Positions 48,733 to 59,819 of a DNA stretch of 64,000 nucleotides are shown here, piece after piece. The stretch's first letter is position 1; every line of letters begins with the position of its first letter. Origin of the DNA: Raphanus sativus (lineage: Eukaryota > Streptophyta > Magnoliopsida > Brassicales > Brassicaceae); NCBI RefSeq assembly GCF_000801105.2, contig NC_079513.1, forward strand, positions 21,296,273 through 21,360,272. Reading direction: 5' to 3'. A program made the position numbers and the translations under genes. The notes beneath the pieces were generated by a model, which was given only the letters and a program-made list of their open reading frames with translations, was not told the origin of the DNA and searched no databases.

Positions 48733-49461
48733 TCTATACTATTAAAGTACAAGCACATTTGGATTTTTACTCTATTTACTCCTATTAAAGAGGCTTTTTT
48801 TTGTATTCATTAATGACATTTTGGACATTCTGCATTGGTTTCTTTTCTAATTGTTTTTGGTTTGTCATTAACCACTGGTTTTCTAATTCAATTTTGGTAT
48901 GTGATTATTCCGTGTTTGATACTGCATCATTTTAATATTTTTCCAACCGGACATGTTTGAAACTGCATCATTTTTTCTCAAACTATTTAATAGTTTGGTT
49001 TTAAACTGCTTTTTCCTAAATATAATCCCAACTATCTAACAAAAATTATTTATAAAAAATAAAAATTGTTTATTGGTTTAACCAGTGGTTCAACCGGTAA
49101 CCGGATTTCGATTTTAGTAGTTTTTATTGGATTTTTAAATTTTGTTTTTTTTTTCAAACCCGAACTGAATTTATCTTTGATCAATCGGTAATCCGTTCAA
49201 CCGCAAGTCTCAGTCGAATTTCAAAACACCGATCAAAACTATAAAACTGTTATATTAATTTATATTTAAAATATCTAATTCAAAATTAAAAACCTAAAAA
49301 TACATGTATAATACAGTTTTACCGAACATAAATCTGGATATAAAATACATATATGAGACGGATTATATAAATACATATACAAGACGTATTATATAAATGT
49401 GATTATATAAAATTTTCACCAAACATAAATCCGCGCTTTGAAAGCGCGGATCAAAATCTAG
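48733..49461 (+). mobile_element. Non-autonomous Helitron, 729 bp
   Basis: It starts TCTATACTATTAAAGTAC and ends with the hairpin CCGCGCTTTGAAAGCGCGG, ATCAAAAT and CTAG at 49461. The flanks are A at 48732 and T at 49462. The interior includes a CCGGTAACCGG-type stretch around 49,090. The 3' hairpin is nearly identical to those ending at 43,199 and 55,095. Confidence 0.9.
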
Positions 49462-52400
49462 TGTGCTTTTATTACATTTGCATGACGGTAATTTAATTTC
49501 ATAATTTCTGCCTGCACCCTACTTGCGTATTACATGCCTACACGTTTTGCGTCTCGGTAATCCGGCAGTCACTACGCACTAGGACACGGCTATATCGTTG
49601 TGTATTTAACTATGTCTTTTTCTTTACTTTTTTCCTAAATAGTACTGTATTTAGCTATGTCAAATTAGTTAAATATCTCTGTTACATACCAATGGGAAAC
49701 TGTGAAAATATCCATAAACTAGCAAATATTTTGTACTATAGAAGCAGGATCTAAGGATTTTAGAAGGATGACATTTTATTTATATTTCTATTTATCCTTA
49801 TATCTTATATTTCTATTTGGTTGTGGGTTAAAATTAAAATCGATTCTAGTAGAAACAAAAATGTAGAAGTAGCTGAAGACGTGAATGAGATGGGTCCTCC
49901 TCAAACTTTAATCACTACGGAGGTCTGAAATATCATTTACTCTTCCCACGAAATACATGAGGACACTTTATTGCTCTTTCCCTCTTCTCTCTTCTCTCTT
50001 CTCATCCCAATGTGCCATATCATGATTATGTACAGGTCATGAGTTTCATAATCTATGAAAGACAAATATCGTATTCGTAGGTAATAATAATGTTTCTAAA
50101 ACGAAGAGGTTTCCTGCTCTTTCTCTCTTCCACAAAAAAATAGTAGTGATGTTCACAAAAGTAGTAGGGAGAGGTTTAGGGAGCTTTTAATGTACTTGTT
50201 TTTTCTTTAGCAAAAAAAAAGTACTTGTTTTTTGTAACAGAACGTACTTTTTACTCGATAGCAAATAACATAACATATATAGTGGAAAGTAAAAAAAAAT
50301 TGCATAATCAAGTTTACCGAAACGACCAATTACTTCTTGATGACAAATTGGAAGTGTAAAACATTCAAGAAAGCTAGATATATGAACACAGGATCAATAG
50401 AATTTTACTTTGAAAACTTTTCTCCTGTTGATTATAATTCTCTTTATTTTACATGTTTGCTTTTGGATTTCATTCAATCATTTTCTCTCAACTTCAGTCA
50501 ATCATTTACATAAATCTCGGCTTGCAAGATAAAGCATACTGAATTTTATAAATTATCTTAGAGAGTCCGTTAGACGTTGCAACGAACGGACATTATTGCA
50601 CGATACAAATGCCATGCATATTTCATATCAAACAAGAGATCCTCCTTGGAGTCTCATCAGTCTCACGGTTGATTGTCAAATATTATTATATCTTACATTT
50701 AATTTGTATGAAAACTTTACGAGTGATTAATCTTTTTTTTAACTTTGGGATATATGGGTCAAGCTAAACTAATTTTTAATGGGACAGTACAGTACATTCA
50801 CAGCTAATCCGATACCAATTTTTTAATGAAGTTTAAGACATAGTTTCATCTCGTCTGCTCAAACAGTAGCAACGTAGTTTCTAACAGGATTAGAACCTAA
50901 TACTGACTAGGTTTACATGTGTTTAATTTTATAAGTCACTTTAATGACTTGAGCGAGCCATAAATTTTGGTTCATAAACGCTATGTACCATTTTGTGTGA
51001 CCTCGAATCAAAGAGCAAGAAATGAAGATATACTCTTTCATTCATCAAAGGATGATTTGTTAAATCAGTACTGATCATGAATCCTAAAAGTGTTTTATTT
51101 ACTAAAATCATTTGGGAGAAATAATATTTTCGGCTAGATTTGGAGAAGAAATGGCTTCCCCAATTTTGTGGGGACCCATGATACTTCTGATAGTAAATTA
51201 GATTCGGAGAGCCCACAAGTGAATGTCATGTCTCCATCTTCTACTAAAACCATAATGAGTGGTTATGATTATGCACTTTTTGTGATGTGGTGCGTGTATC
51301 TTTTCAAATTTGTTTTCCAACTAATAATACGATTTAAACAAGATATATATTCGAAAATGATGGCTTATATTCGTTATACTAGTATGTATAATATACTCAA
51401 AAAGTAAAATAACAACACCAGAGAACTATATATATTGTTATACTAGCATGAAAGATATTGTAATATTTTTTTCAAAAAAAGATATTGGTATACTATTAGC
51501 ATATGATGTTTATTCTTATATCACATATGTATTACCCGACAATGCTATTTTTGAAATACACGTTTATAAACCTATAGAGTATAATATATTGTTAAACCCT
51601 TGTTCAAAAAAATATATTGTTAAACCTAATTTATTATATACTTCAAGAATCTAAAGTCATATTTGAACATAATCATTTAAATGCAATACTGTTTTTCGAC
51701 ATCCTTATAAAACTATTATTAAAAAATGTATACTACTGAAATGATTTTATATATTTAATTTTAATCAGTTTGAATTTTAAAATTTCTTAAAATACACTAA
51801 GTTGGATAAAATACACTAAATCAAAAATATCACAACACTTGAATTTACGTTTTAGTGATTATTGTTTAGGGTTTAGTATTAATTTAGGGAGTGAGTTGAG
51901 TTTATAAATTTTTACAAATAATTTTAAATATTTATAAATGATTTAGGAAGATTAATTTGTTAAATTTTTCATAATAATTATAAGGTATTTTTTGAAAATG
52001 ATTATCATTTAAAAAATAATTTTAAAATATGGTATCATATTTGATGTAAAGTTAGAACTCTCTCTTTATCTTTTTTTTTAAAAATTTAGTTGATACTTTT
52101 ATGTGTAATATATTCAACGATATAATACATTTTAATAAACCTTTTTTAACAACAATCACGGATACTTTTTTATCTATTTATTATTTCAAATGAATAAGTT
52201 TTTGTACCGAATATTGTAAGAATATACTGGTACTAATTAAAAACGGATAACAAAGTAAATTATTAAAAAAAAATTAATGTCACACATGATGCAGTAACAA
52301 CAATGTTACCAGTTAACAATATATAACACCAAAGTTTTAGAAAATATTTAATAATTTATTATTTAAACCAAAATTTGACATATATATATGTATATTTATT

Positions 52401-54202
52401 TATGGACGTACAGATCAAACATGTAATATTTTTTAAATGCTGTTTATTAGTCTCTAACCCCAATTCAATACTATAAACTATAATTAACGTTATGCCATTT
52501 ATTGTCAATATGACATATATAATAATTATAATCTACTAGATTTCAATATATTATGTTGATAATTTTAATTCTGACATGTTAATAAATAATGTAAATTAAA
52601 ATATGTTTTTTCTTTTTATTTTAACTTTCCTAAGATAACAAAATAAAGCAAATATTGGTATCTAGAAAACAAACTTTTAAAATTTGAAAAAAATAAGTAA
52701 AGTAGAAGAAAAATTATAAAATGTTGAAACATATCCAATCAAATCTATATAGAATTTATAAGTTATGAATAGGAAGAACAGTGATATATACATGTACCTT
52801 ATATGTTTATGATTTTGTTGCGTTATGATTTAAATGATATAAATTTTAAGTATGGTCCTTCTGTAAATGTTTTAGTTTATTTTTATCAAAATCAGTTAGT
52901 TGTTGTTACCGCATGTAAAAGTTTGGGTTTAGTTAAATAAACTAGAACCAAATAATTTTTTTTAACCCAAAATAGACTTATATTCAGAACGAATAGAAAC
53001 CATAACAAATCACACAAAAGAAATTTAGTAAGAAAAAAACAATGCTGAAATATTGAAGACAAAATTACTAAATTCATGCCGCAAGACCACTCTGATCAAA
53101 AGAAAAACCATTAAAACTGAGAGAATAAAAATTAAAGTCAATTCATTATCACTAGAAAAATGACAAAAAAGACATTTTTTATCAGCACAAAAAAAACACC
53201 GACGAAACCACTAAAAACTGAAAAAGAGAGCTAAATATATTCACAAGATCAACACGGAAGAAGCTCAAATTTACTAACTATCCACGACAGAAAGTAGAGT
53301 CGGATCCATGTAGGTTTGGTTACTTTCTGGTTCATATACATCAACACCAGACTTCCATGGATTTGATTGAATTGTTCCAGTGTTTTTATAATAGCTGATG
53401 GATTTTTTTTCAGAACTTAAAAAATGATTTTAAAAAAATCGATATATAATACGAATAAGTATATGAATGCTTATAGCTACCCCAAGCTACGAAATTAAGT
53501 AGTTTTTTTTGGAAATGTAATCATTAAGAGTTGTCAGATTATACAAAATGTTCTCTTGGAATTAACCAACGGGTAAAATGAGCAATTAAAAGAAGAGTGA
53601 ATTCAAAGAGCACAATCTCATAAAAGAATGTCTGCTCCTTGATCTTAAGACTGTGGACCAATACAGTAACTCTCTTGTCTTGTTTCCAGTTACACTCTCT
53701 GTACCCTCCAGAGGTTTCCATTCTATTATCATCAAGAATCCAATGCCACCAGACAAGAAAATGGGCCAAAAGTAAATTAACTTACCCCTCTTATGCCATA
53801 GGTGCCGATTCTAATGTAGCAGGCAAACAGCAGGGCTCATGAAACGATGTGCATTTGAATAATCAATAAGAGCTAATAATAGATGCTATATTGCTATGCG
53901 TTGATGACATCCACTTAGAATTCGTTTGATAATATATTGGTTCGAAGATTATTTTTTTTAATGAAAAAGTATTGGTTCAAAGATGGTTACAGGGTCCTTT
54001 TGATAACAAATCCATCAAGGTTCGTACAAAGCAACGCGTTTACGAGAACCACCCGACACTATCCCAAAACTAATTATAAAAATTAGAAGGAATACACCGG
54101 CCCGGAACCTCACCGCCGCAATTAAGCTGGAATTTGTATTTTGGTAAGACAAGAAAAAACAATTGAAAGCAAATTAAGTTCTTCTCCAGTTAAAAGTCTA
54201 TA
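49462..54202. other. Long intergenic stretch, no gene recognised
   Basis: AT-rich DNA with short open frames at 50941-51216 (-), 51168-51407, 51448-51654, 52892-53077 (-), 53539-53769 (-) and 53639-53842. The two overlapping 53.5-53.8 kb frames lie in slightly more complex sequence and could be a gene scrap, but no domain is visible. A possible CACTA-like start, CACTAGAAAAATGAC, occurs near 53,152 with no partner end. Confidence 0.4.
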
Positions 54203-54448
54203 TCTATACTATTAAAAAAGAATCATTCTAAAAAATCTACTTATGAAAGGTTATTGCATCATCATTTATGATATAATAGTAATTTACTCAATAGTGTTAC
54301 ATATAATTCTAATAAATCAATTCCATTATGATATGTTTCTACCGAATAAAATAAAATGTGCAGGGCCCACACTTATAACTAATATACAATGGTGTTTGAT
54401 GTTAATATTACATCTTCTTTTTTTCTATGGTTACCAAATGCGATTACA
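54203..54448 (+). mobile_element. Helitron 5' end interrupted by a second Helitron
   Basis: TCTATACTATTAAAAAAG at 54203 is a Helitron-type 5' terminus much like that at 48,733. It runs only 246 bp before another complete Helitron starts. Its own 3' end may be one of the CTAG ends near 56,147 or 56,234; that pairing is a guess. Confidence 0.5.
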
Positions 54449-55095
54449 TCTATCTTATTAAAACAGAAACATTATGTTGGACCTAACATTTATTTTGTAA
54501 GTTTTTAAATTAAATACACCTTTATACTTTATAGTTAAACATACATTAAGTCACTAATGTTCCTTTCTTTATACTATTATCCATGTTTCCAAACAATATA
54601 CTTATTTCTTTATACTACTATCAATGTTTCCAAACAATATATTTTTTATACTACTATCAATGTTTCCAAATAATACAATAATTAATCTTAGTTATTTTGT
54701 ATCTATCATTTTCTCTTTAAAATTTTGTAGAAACGTCATAATTTCGTAAATTGCAAAATAGTGAACTTTAAAATTTCGATTATAAGATTACAAATTATGA
54801 AACTATTATAATTTAAATCCAATTAGATTACATATCGGTCATCCATTAGTTCAATCGGTTAGTCTCGGGTTTTAATGATTTTTTAATATGAATATTTTAA
54901 AAACATAAATTGAATTGTCAGATCTCCGGATTAACAGGTATAATCACAATCAGGTTGAATTTAAAAATACTGATTTAAATGCAAAAATATTTTAAATACA
55001 CACTCTTTAAAAATAACCAAAATATTTGTTAAATTATTAGTAAAATTTTTCATCGTAAAATATCCCGCGCTTCAAAAGCGCGGATCAAAATCTAG
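54449..55095 (+). mobile_element. Non-autonomous Helitron, 647 bp
   Basis: It starts TCTATCTTATTAAAACAG and ends with the hairpin GCGCTTCAAAAGCGC, GGATCAAAAT and CTAG at 55095, flanked by A and T. It is a close relative of the 43,199-43,841 copy, sharing for example CCTTTATACTTTATAGTTAA and the repeated ACTATCAATGTTTCCAAACA. Confidence 0.9.
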
Positions 55096-56131
55096 TATAA
55101 TATTACGTTTGGTAAACGTACGTATGGTATCATTATTTTTTTTGAAGAAAAAATATAGTATCTATAACTTACAATAATGCTATACCAACATCAACACTAT
55201 TAAAAATAAAAGGTTTTGTATCATGTTCTTAGATTATTGTTGGGTTGCAATATCAAATTAGAAAAATATGTCAAACTAATTTTAAAGGTCAACAATTTAA
55301 CACTATAACTTTTATTAAATACACAAAAATATAATAAGAGAAAGAGAATAAATTTTAGTATTCGGACCAGGTATGGACTGATTCTTTAAGATCCTAACCA
55401 TTTAGACCAATTAGGTATTTGAAAATTTCAGTTCGGATTTAAGTTGATTTTTGGGATCCATATCGGTGCTGATATATAATTCAAATAACTATAATTTTTG
55501 GATGCATGACGATTCTAGGCCAGTTTGGATATTTAGGATCAAAAACTTAAAGTAATCGATAAAACAAAAATACATGAAACATATTTTTTTGAAAACTTAA
55601 ATATCCAAAAATATTCAAATACCTAAATGACTCAAAAAGTTTACGCGAAGTATGGACAAAAGAACTGAAAATATCCAAAATTTTATTCTAATACCTGAAA
55701 TATATAAGTAAAATTTTGATAGCATCAATTTTTAACTTAAAATATCCATAATACTGAAAATATATCTTAAATACCCAAAAATACCTATTATACAAAAATG
55801 GGTACTTTGGTAATCAATCAGGTCTGAGATAAGACTTGGACAGAACCGAAATCCACGGGTCCAAAAATATACTCTAGGTATTTTGTCTTGGGGCTTTGAC
55901 CCAAACTGAATATGTATTTCCGGTTTCGGATTGGTTTAGGTTCGATTTTTTGTGTTCGGATAAAATGCATATAACTAATAGAAAATTACATGAAAATACA
56001 TAAAAACCTTAAACAAACTAATTAAGTTTAAATATTTTTTTTTCAATATAATATGATTTTTTAACATAATAATGTACAATAATCTCAAATACTAACATTA
56101 AGTATATTTTTGTTTATAGTCAAATGAAAGT
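55096..56131. other. Spacer with degenerate CCGAAC-type repeat sequence
   Basis: Between about 55,360 and 55,950 there are words such as TTCGGATT, GGGTCCAAAAAT and ATCCAAAA(T). They recall the hAT-like element at 60.7 kb but are too decayed to delimit. No gene was seen. Confidence 0.4.
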
Positions 56132-56310
56132 GCGTGTCAAAATCTAGTTCTCTATTAAAATATTCTGACGATTTCGTGATTTTTTTTGATTTTTGTCTAA
56201 ATTTAGGCTTTTGAAAACGCGGATCAAAATCTAGTTCTTTATTAAAATATTCTGACGATCTCGTGATTTTTTTTTGGTTTTTGTCTAAATTCAGGCTTTT
56301 TCTGAATTTG
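56132..56310 (+). mobile_element. Head-to-tail Helitron end concatemer
   Basis: A Helitron-type 3' end, GTCAAAATCTAG, stops at 56147. One base later TCTCTATTAAAATATTCTGA starts, running to a second 3' end, CGCGGATCAAAATCTAG, at 56234. A second copy of the same 5' sequence (TCTTTATTAAAATATTCTGA) then begins and continues to about 56,305 without a 3' end. The period is 87 bp. Confidence 0.75.
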
Positions 56311-56459
56311 GAAATAAAATACTTTTGAATATTTAATGAACGTTTTATCTCTGTCTCCCCATCTGATTTTGTTCGAGACTTGTTGATTCTAGCAAAAGTT
56401 TTAAAACTATAGTTTGAAGAAGAGAAATATAGGCCGAAACCAAATTAGCTTAACCTTCT

Positions 56460-56484
56460 TATGGGCCCATAACTAAGCCCACTA
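56460..56484 (+). promoter_or_regulatory. TGGGCCC / AAGCCCA (site II-like) elements
   Basis: ATGGGCCCATAACTAAGCCCA lies about 240 bp upstream of the next gene's ATG, the usual position of site II (TCP) promoter elements. The motif is seen; the role is inferred. Confidence 0.45.
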
Positions 56485-56719
56485 ATAATTTCAATCGTCG
56501 TCACACGTGGCATATCTAAAACACGCGTCGTTACTCCCTTGAGTTCGTTTCATTAGGGCTTGTGTCCGTCCGTTACAGTTCACTTCCAACATCAGAAACC
56601 AGAAAGACGAAACTGCGCCGATGAGTTCGTGATTCTTGAGGTACGTGTAAGTAAGATCTCTGCCTATATTTGTAGAAACTACAGAGAGACTTTGTTGATT
56701 GATTCTAGGGTTTAAGAGG

Positions 56720-58430
56720 ATGAAAATCTGTGTGGGGGAGGGAGGTATGATTGTGAAGGAGATGCAAAACGGTCAGTGTCGTGAGTTAGAAGAAAGGGTC
56801 TTGAAAGCCGAGGGAAGCGAGATTGTTTTAGAATCATCAAAGATGAAGAATCCGAAAGAGTCTGACGAAGACTCGTTAGTCGAGCAGATGATGATGGTGA
56901 ACAAAGCGTTGGAGGTTGAGAAACAGATGGCTGAGGACAGAGCCGAGGAGTGGAAGAGAAAGTTTGAGAAACTCGCGGAGACGGTTCGAAAGTTAGATGA
57001 GATCGGTGCGTTTAGGGTTGGAGATTTAGAGTTAGATGAGGATGTGAAGGTAGGGTTGATGTTAGCTGGTGTCACGTTCCCATTAGGAAAGGACAAGGAA
57101 GAGTCTTTGTGTAGGGAAGGGTTAGCTAATAATCATCAGGTTTCAGGTGAGATTAGTGAATGTAGAAACTTGAATTATACTTAGATCAAATATTCTTCTT
57201 TGTATTTTAGTTTATGTATGTGTTCGTTTTGTTTCATGTAGGTTGTTCGCCTTGTGTTACCACACCGGTTAAAGACTACATGGCAGGGAGAAACAGAGAT
57301 GATGGTGTGGCTTCTCGTAGACGAGTGAATAAGATGTTGGTGTTTGAAGATGATGGTGGCAAATCCACCGATGTAGTTGATTTATGTGATAGTGAAGAAG
57401 AGGAGAGAATCGATGAGAAGGATACTTTAGAGGAGAGAGGTGTTGGTGAAGAGGAATGTGAAGATGAAGACGTGGGAGCTTGTGAAGTTGACACAAACGC
57501 TTCTGGTCGTAAGAGGAAACGGGTTATTACGAGTGATTCAGAGAACGATGATGATGATGATGATGATGATGATGAAGATAACATACCGATTGCAACGCTC
57601 AAGAACCTGAGACCACAGAACCATGAGGTTGTTGACGCACTTAGCGCAGAAGGAGAGGGGTTGAGGAGGAGGCAGCGTCGAGCGTCGTCAAGACTGAGAA
57701 GACAGAGAGATCTTGAAGAGATCTCTGCTTCTAGCGAAGGACATCCAACAGAGAGACTTACGGGAATCCCTAAGGATGATGAGAATGAGACGGAAGAAGA
57801 AGAAGAGTCAGAGAGCGAGAGTTTGAATGGGTTTATCGTTGATGATGATAAGTATGCAAGCGAGGAGGAGTTTGATGATACCGAGGAAGGCGGGGATGCA
57901 CCAGAGGAGGGATCTGATGGAGAAGCCAGTTATGCTGACGTCATTGCGAGACTGAGGAGGGACAAGAAACCCGGGGAACGTAAATGGGACCTCCAGGGAG
58001 ATATGCTAGCAGCGTTCGGGAAAGACCCCGAGCTTTGCATGAGAGCGGTTTGCGTTCTGTACAGGTTTCAGACGGAAGGCGAGAAGGCTACGAGATCAAG
58101 TCATGTCGCTAACGGTCGTGGTTTCAACATGGCTGACGCCGACAGGTATAAAATAAAAAACTAAGAAACCTCACACAGTAACTTAACAAACCGTTTTCTT
58201 GACTTACACGTTCTTGAATGAATGATATTATCAGGGGCACTCGCATAGGGCAGTTCCTGACAGATGGAGATCCCGAGGGTGATTTGAAGAAATCGGTTGA
58301 GGAGTTGCGTAGTTTCGAGTTCAACGCGGTTGAGATTTGCGAAGACTTGGCAAGACATTACTCGAAGCAGCTCTTCGAGATCTATCACAACAGGGAAGAT
58401 CCATTCTTCGCTGCTCCTCCATCTCCATGA
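56720..58430 (+). CDS. Acidic nuclear-type protein of unknown function, 3 exons
   Basis: Exons 56720-57146, 57242-58145 and 58235-58430 join in frame to 508 residues beginning MKICVGEGG. A 5'UTR intron is likely (GTACGT near 56641 to CTAG near 56708). Visible parts are a Lys/Glu-rich coiled-coil stretch (DRAEEWKRKFEKLAETVRKL, residues about 74-93), a basic cluster GRKRKR that may be a nuclear localisation signal, and an Asp run (57550-57582). A long Glu/Ser/Asp-rich region follows, then a compact C-terminal part (GERKWDLQGDMLAAFGKDPE to RHYSKQLFEIYHNREDPFF). I know no characterised domain for that C-terminus. By position it should be the ortholog of Arabidopsis At5g53220, annotated as unknown; that identity is inferred from order. 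A chromatin or transcription role is speculation from composition only. Confidence 0.85.
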
Positions 58431-58439
58431 CTTTGGTGA

Positions 58440-59055
58440 AACATGTTCGTTAATACCGGTAGTTACAAGTTATAACTAAGAAGCTAGCTCTTAAAGGTTT
58501 GGTTTTCTTGTAAATTTCAGACCGGTTTGAGATGAAAACCGGAGCTTAATTAGGGGACTTAATTCGCCTTTTTAGGTGTAAATCTAAGGGATTATCTGGA
58601 TGGACCATGATGATAGACTGAAACATTATTATTTAATCCGGTTTAGCTCTTTTTTTTAGACAAATCGGGTTTAGCTCTTTAACCGGGTTATTATAAGTTA
58701 GCACACCAGGAAAGATTGAGAGAAACATGCCAGATATTTCTTTTTCATTTTTATATAATCCTTCTCGAACACAGCTTAATAACAGAACGAACCTTAACTA
58801 ACCTTTTTTCGTTAAACATCTAATTTTAAAATTTAATAAAAAAATAATTAAAAAGACAACGCAGAGAGTGAGACGGACATGATCTGTGAGATAGGTGTTG
58901 GTCCCGAGCCGTTTGGGGGCCCCACATTCCTCGAGGCATGTCCTTTAACTATATAATCGAATCTTATAGCTTTTCTTGTTCTTTCACCAATCGGCATTTT
59001 ACTTATCTTGGTTGAGAAAAAGAGATTCCCTCACCACAAGGAGATTTACAAAAAA
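58440..59055. other. Spacer and AGP22 promoter
   Basis: Includes the 3'UTR of the unknown gene and a run of GC-richer sequence at 58,905-58,935 (CCGAGCCGTTTGGGGGCCCC). CTATATAA at about 58,950 may be the AGP22 TATA box. Confidence 0.45.
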
Positions 59056-59058
59056 GGA

Positions 59059-59305
59059 ATGGCGTCCTTGAAGTTTCCGTTGGAGATTCTTGCCGATTGC
59101 TCATGCGCAATCACCTTCGCCAGCTTCCGCACCAACCAGCGATGGTACGTACGATATACAAAAATAAATCTGCGATTTTAAATTTGGATTTATAGAGTTT
59201 TAAGTTGATTTTGATGTTGGGATGTGTTCAGGAACATCGATAGATCAGGGGATAGCGTATGTTCTAATGATGGTGGCTTTGGCGTTGACTTATTTCATTC
59301 ACTGA
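59059..59305 (+). pseudogene. AGP22: AGP22-type arabinogalactan peptide gene with frameshifted signal peptide
   Basis: Exon 1 (59059-59144) begins MASLKFPLEILA and then loses frame. From 59096 the correct frame resumes as IAHAQSPSPASAPTSDG. Exon 2 (59232-59305) completes TSIDQGIAYVLMMVALALTYFIH. Arabinogalactan peptides are secreted, hydroxyproline-glycosylated and GPI-anchored. The Ser/Ala/Pro core, the TSDGTSIDQGIAY tail and the C-terminal hydrophobic GPI signal are all intact. A deletion (3n+2 bases) at about 59094/59095 has removed the hydrophobic core of the N-terminal signal. As it stands the ATG frame reads DCSCAITFASF and cannot make the peptide. Splice sites look normal. It is a recent pseudogene, or an assembly error. 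Confidence 0.85.
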
Positions 59306-59819
59306 ACTTGATGAATCACCACAACCACAAACAATGGTTTTGTTTCTTAGTGTTTGTGCTTTTTTCTTTTGACGTGAGAATTTGTAGAAAAAGAGGAAAA
59401 GAGAGTTAGGTTTTGGACGTCATGATTTGTTCTGTTTTTGCTGGTTGGATTATTCGTTATAACATTTTGAATTGGTTAAAGTTGACCAAAATAATCAAAT
59501 TCATCTTAACAGATATCCCACCATGTGTTGAGTCCACAATAGTGTAGTCCATATAGAGTTTAATTAACTGTTCCAATCACTCACCCTCTTGTTTAACTAC
59601 CCTGAGGCAACCCCACCTTCTCACTAGTTGCCTCATGATTGTAAGTCTGCACGAGTATTCAAAGCGACCGTGCCAATGGAAGAAAAATAAAATTGGAGAC
59701 AGTAACGCTACTTCCATCAGTCAAAGTTATAACCATTTCATATGAAAAGAATGCACCTACATCTCTTAGATACAGAATTGTAAATATCTCAACTATGGCA
59801 GATTTTGAATTGTATATAT
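59306..59819. other. AGP22 3' region and spacer
   Basis: No further gene was seen. The short open frame that continues through exon 2 is a shadow of the AGP22 exon. Confidence 0.5.

Noticed and set aside
53152..53215. CACTA transposon start (CACTAGAAAAATGAC)
   Set aside because: No partner terminus, target duplication or subterminal repeats found.
53539..53842. Gene remnant on either strand
   Set aside because: Overlapping short frames without a domain; cannot be told from chance.
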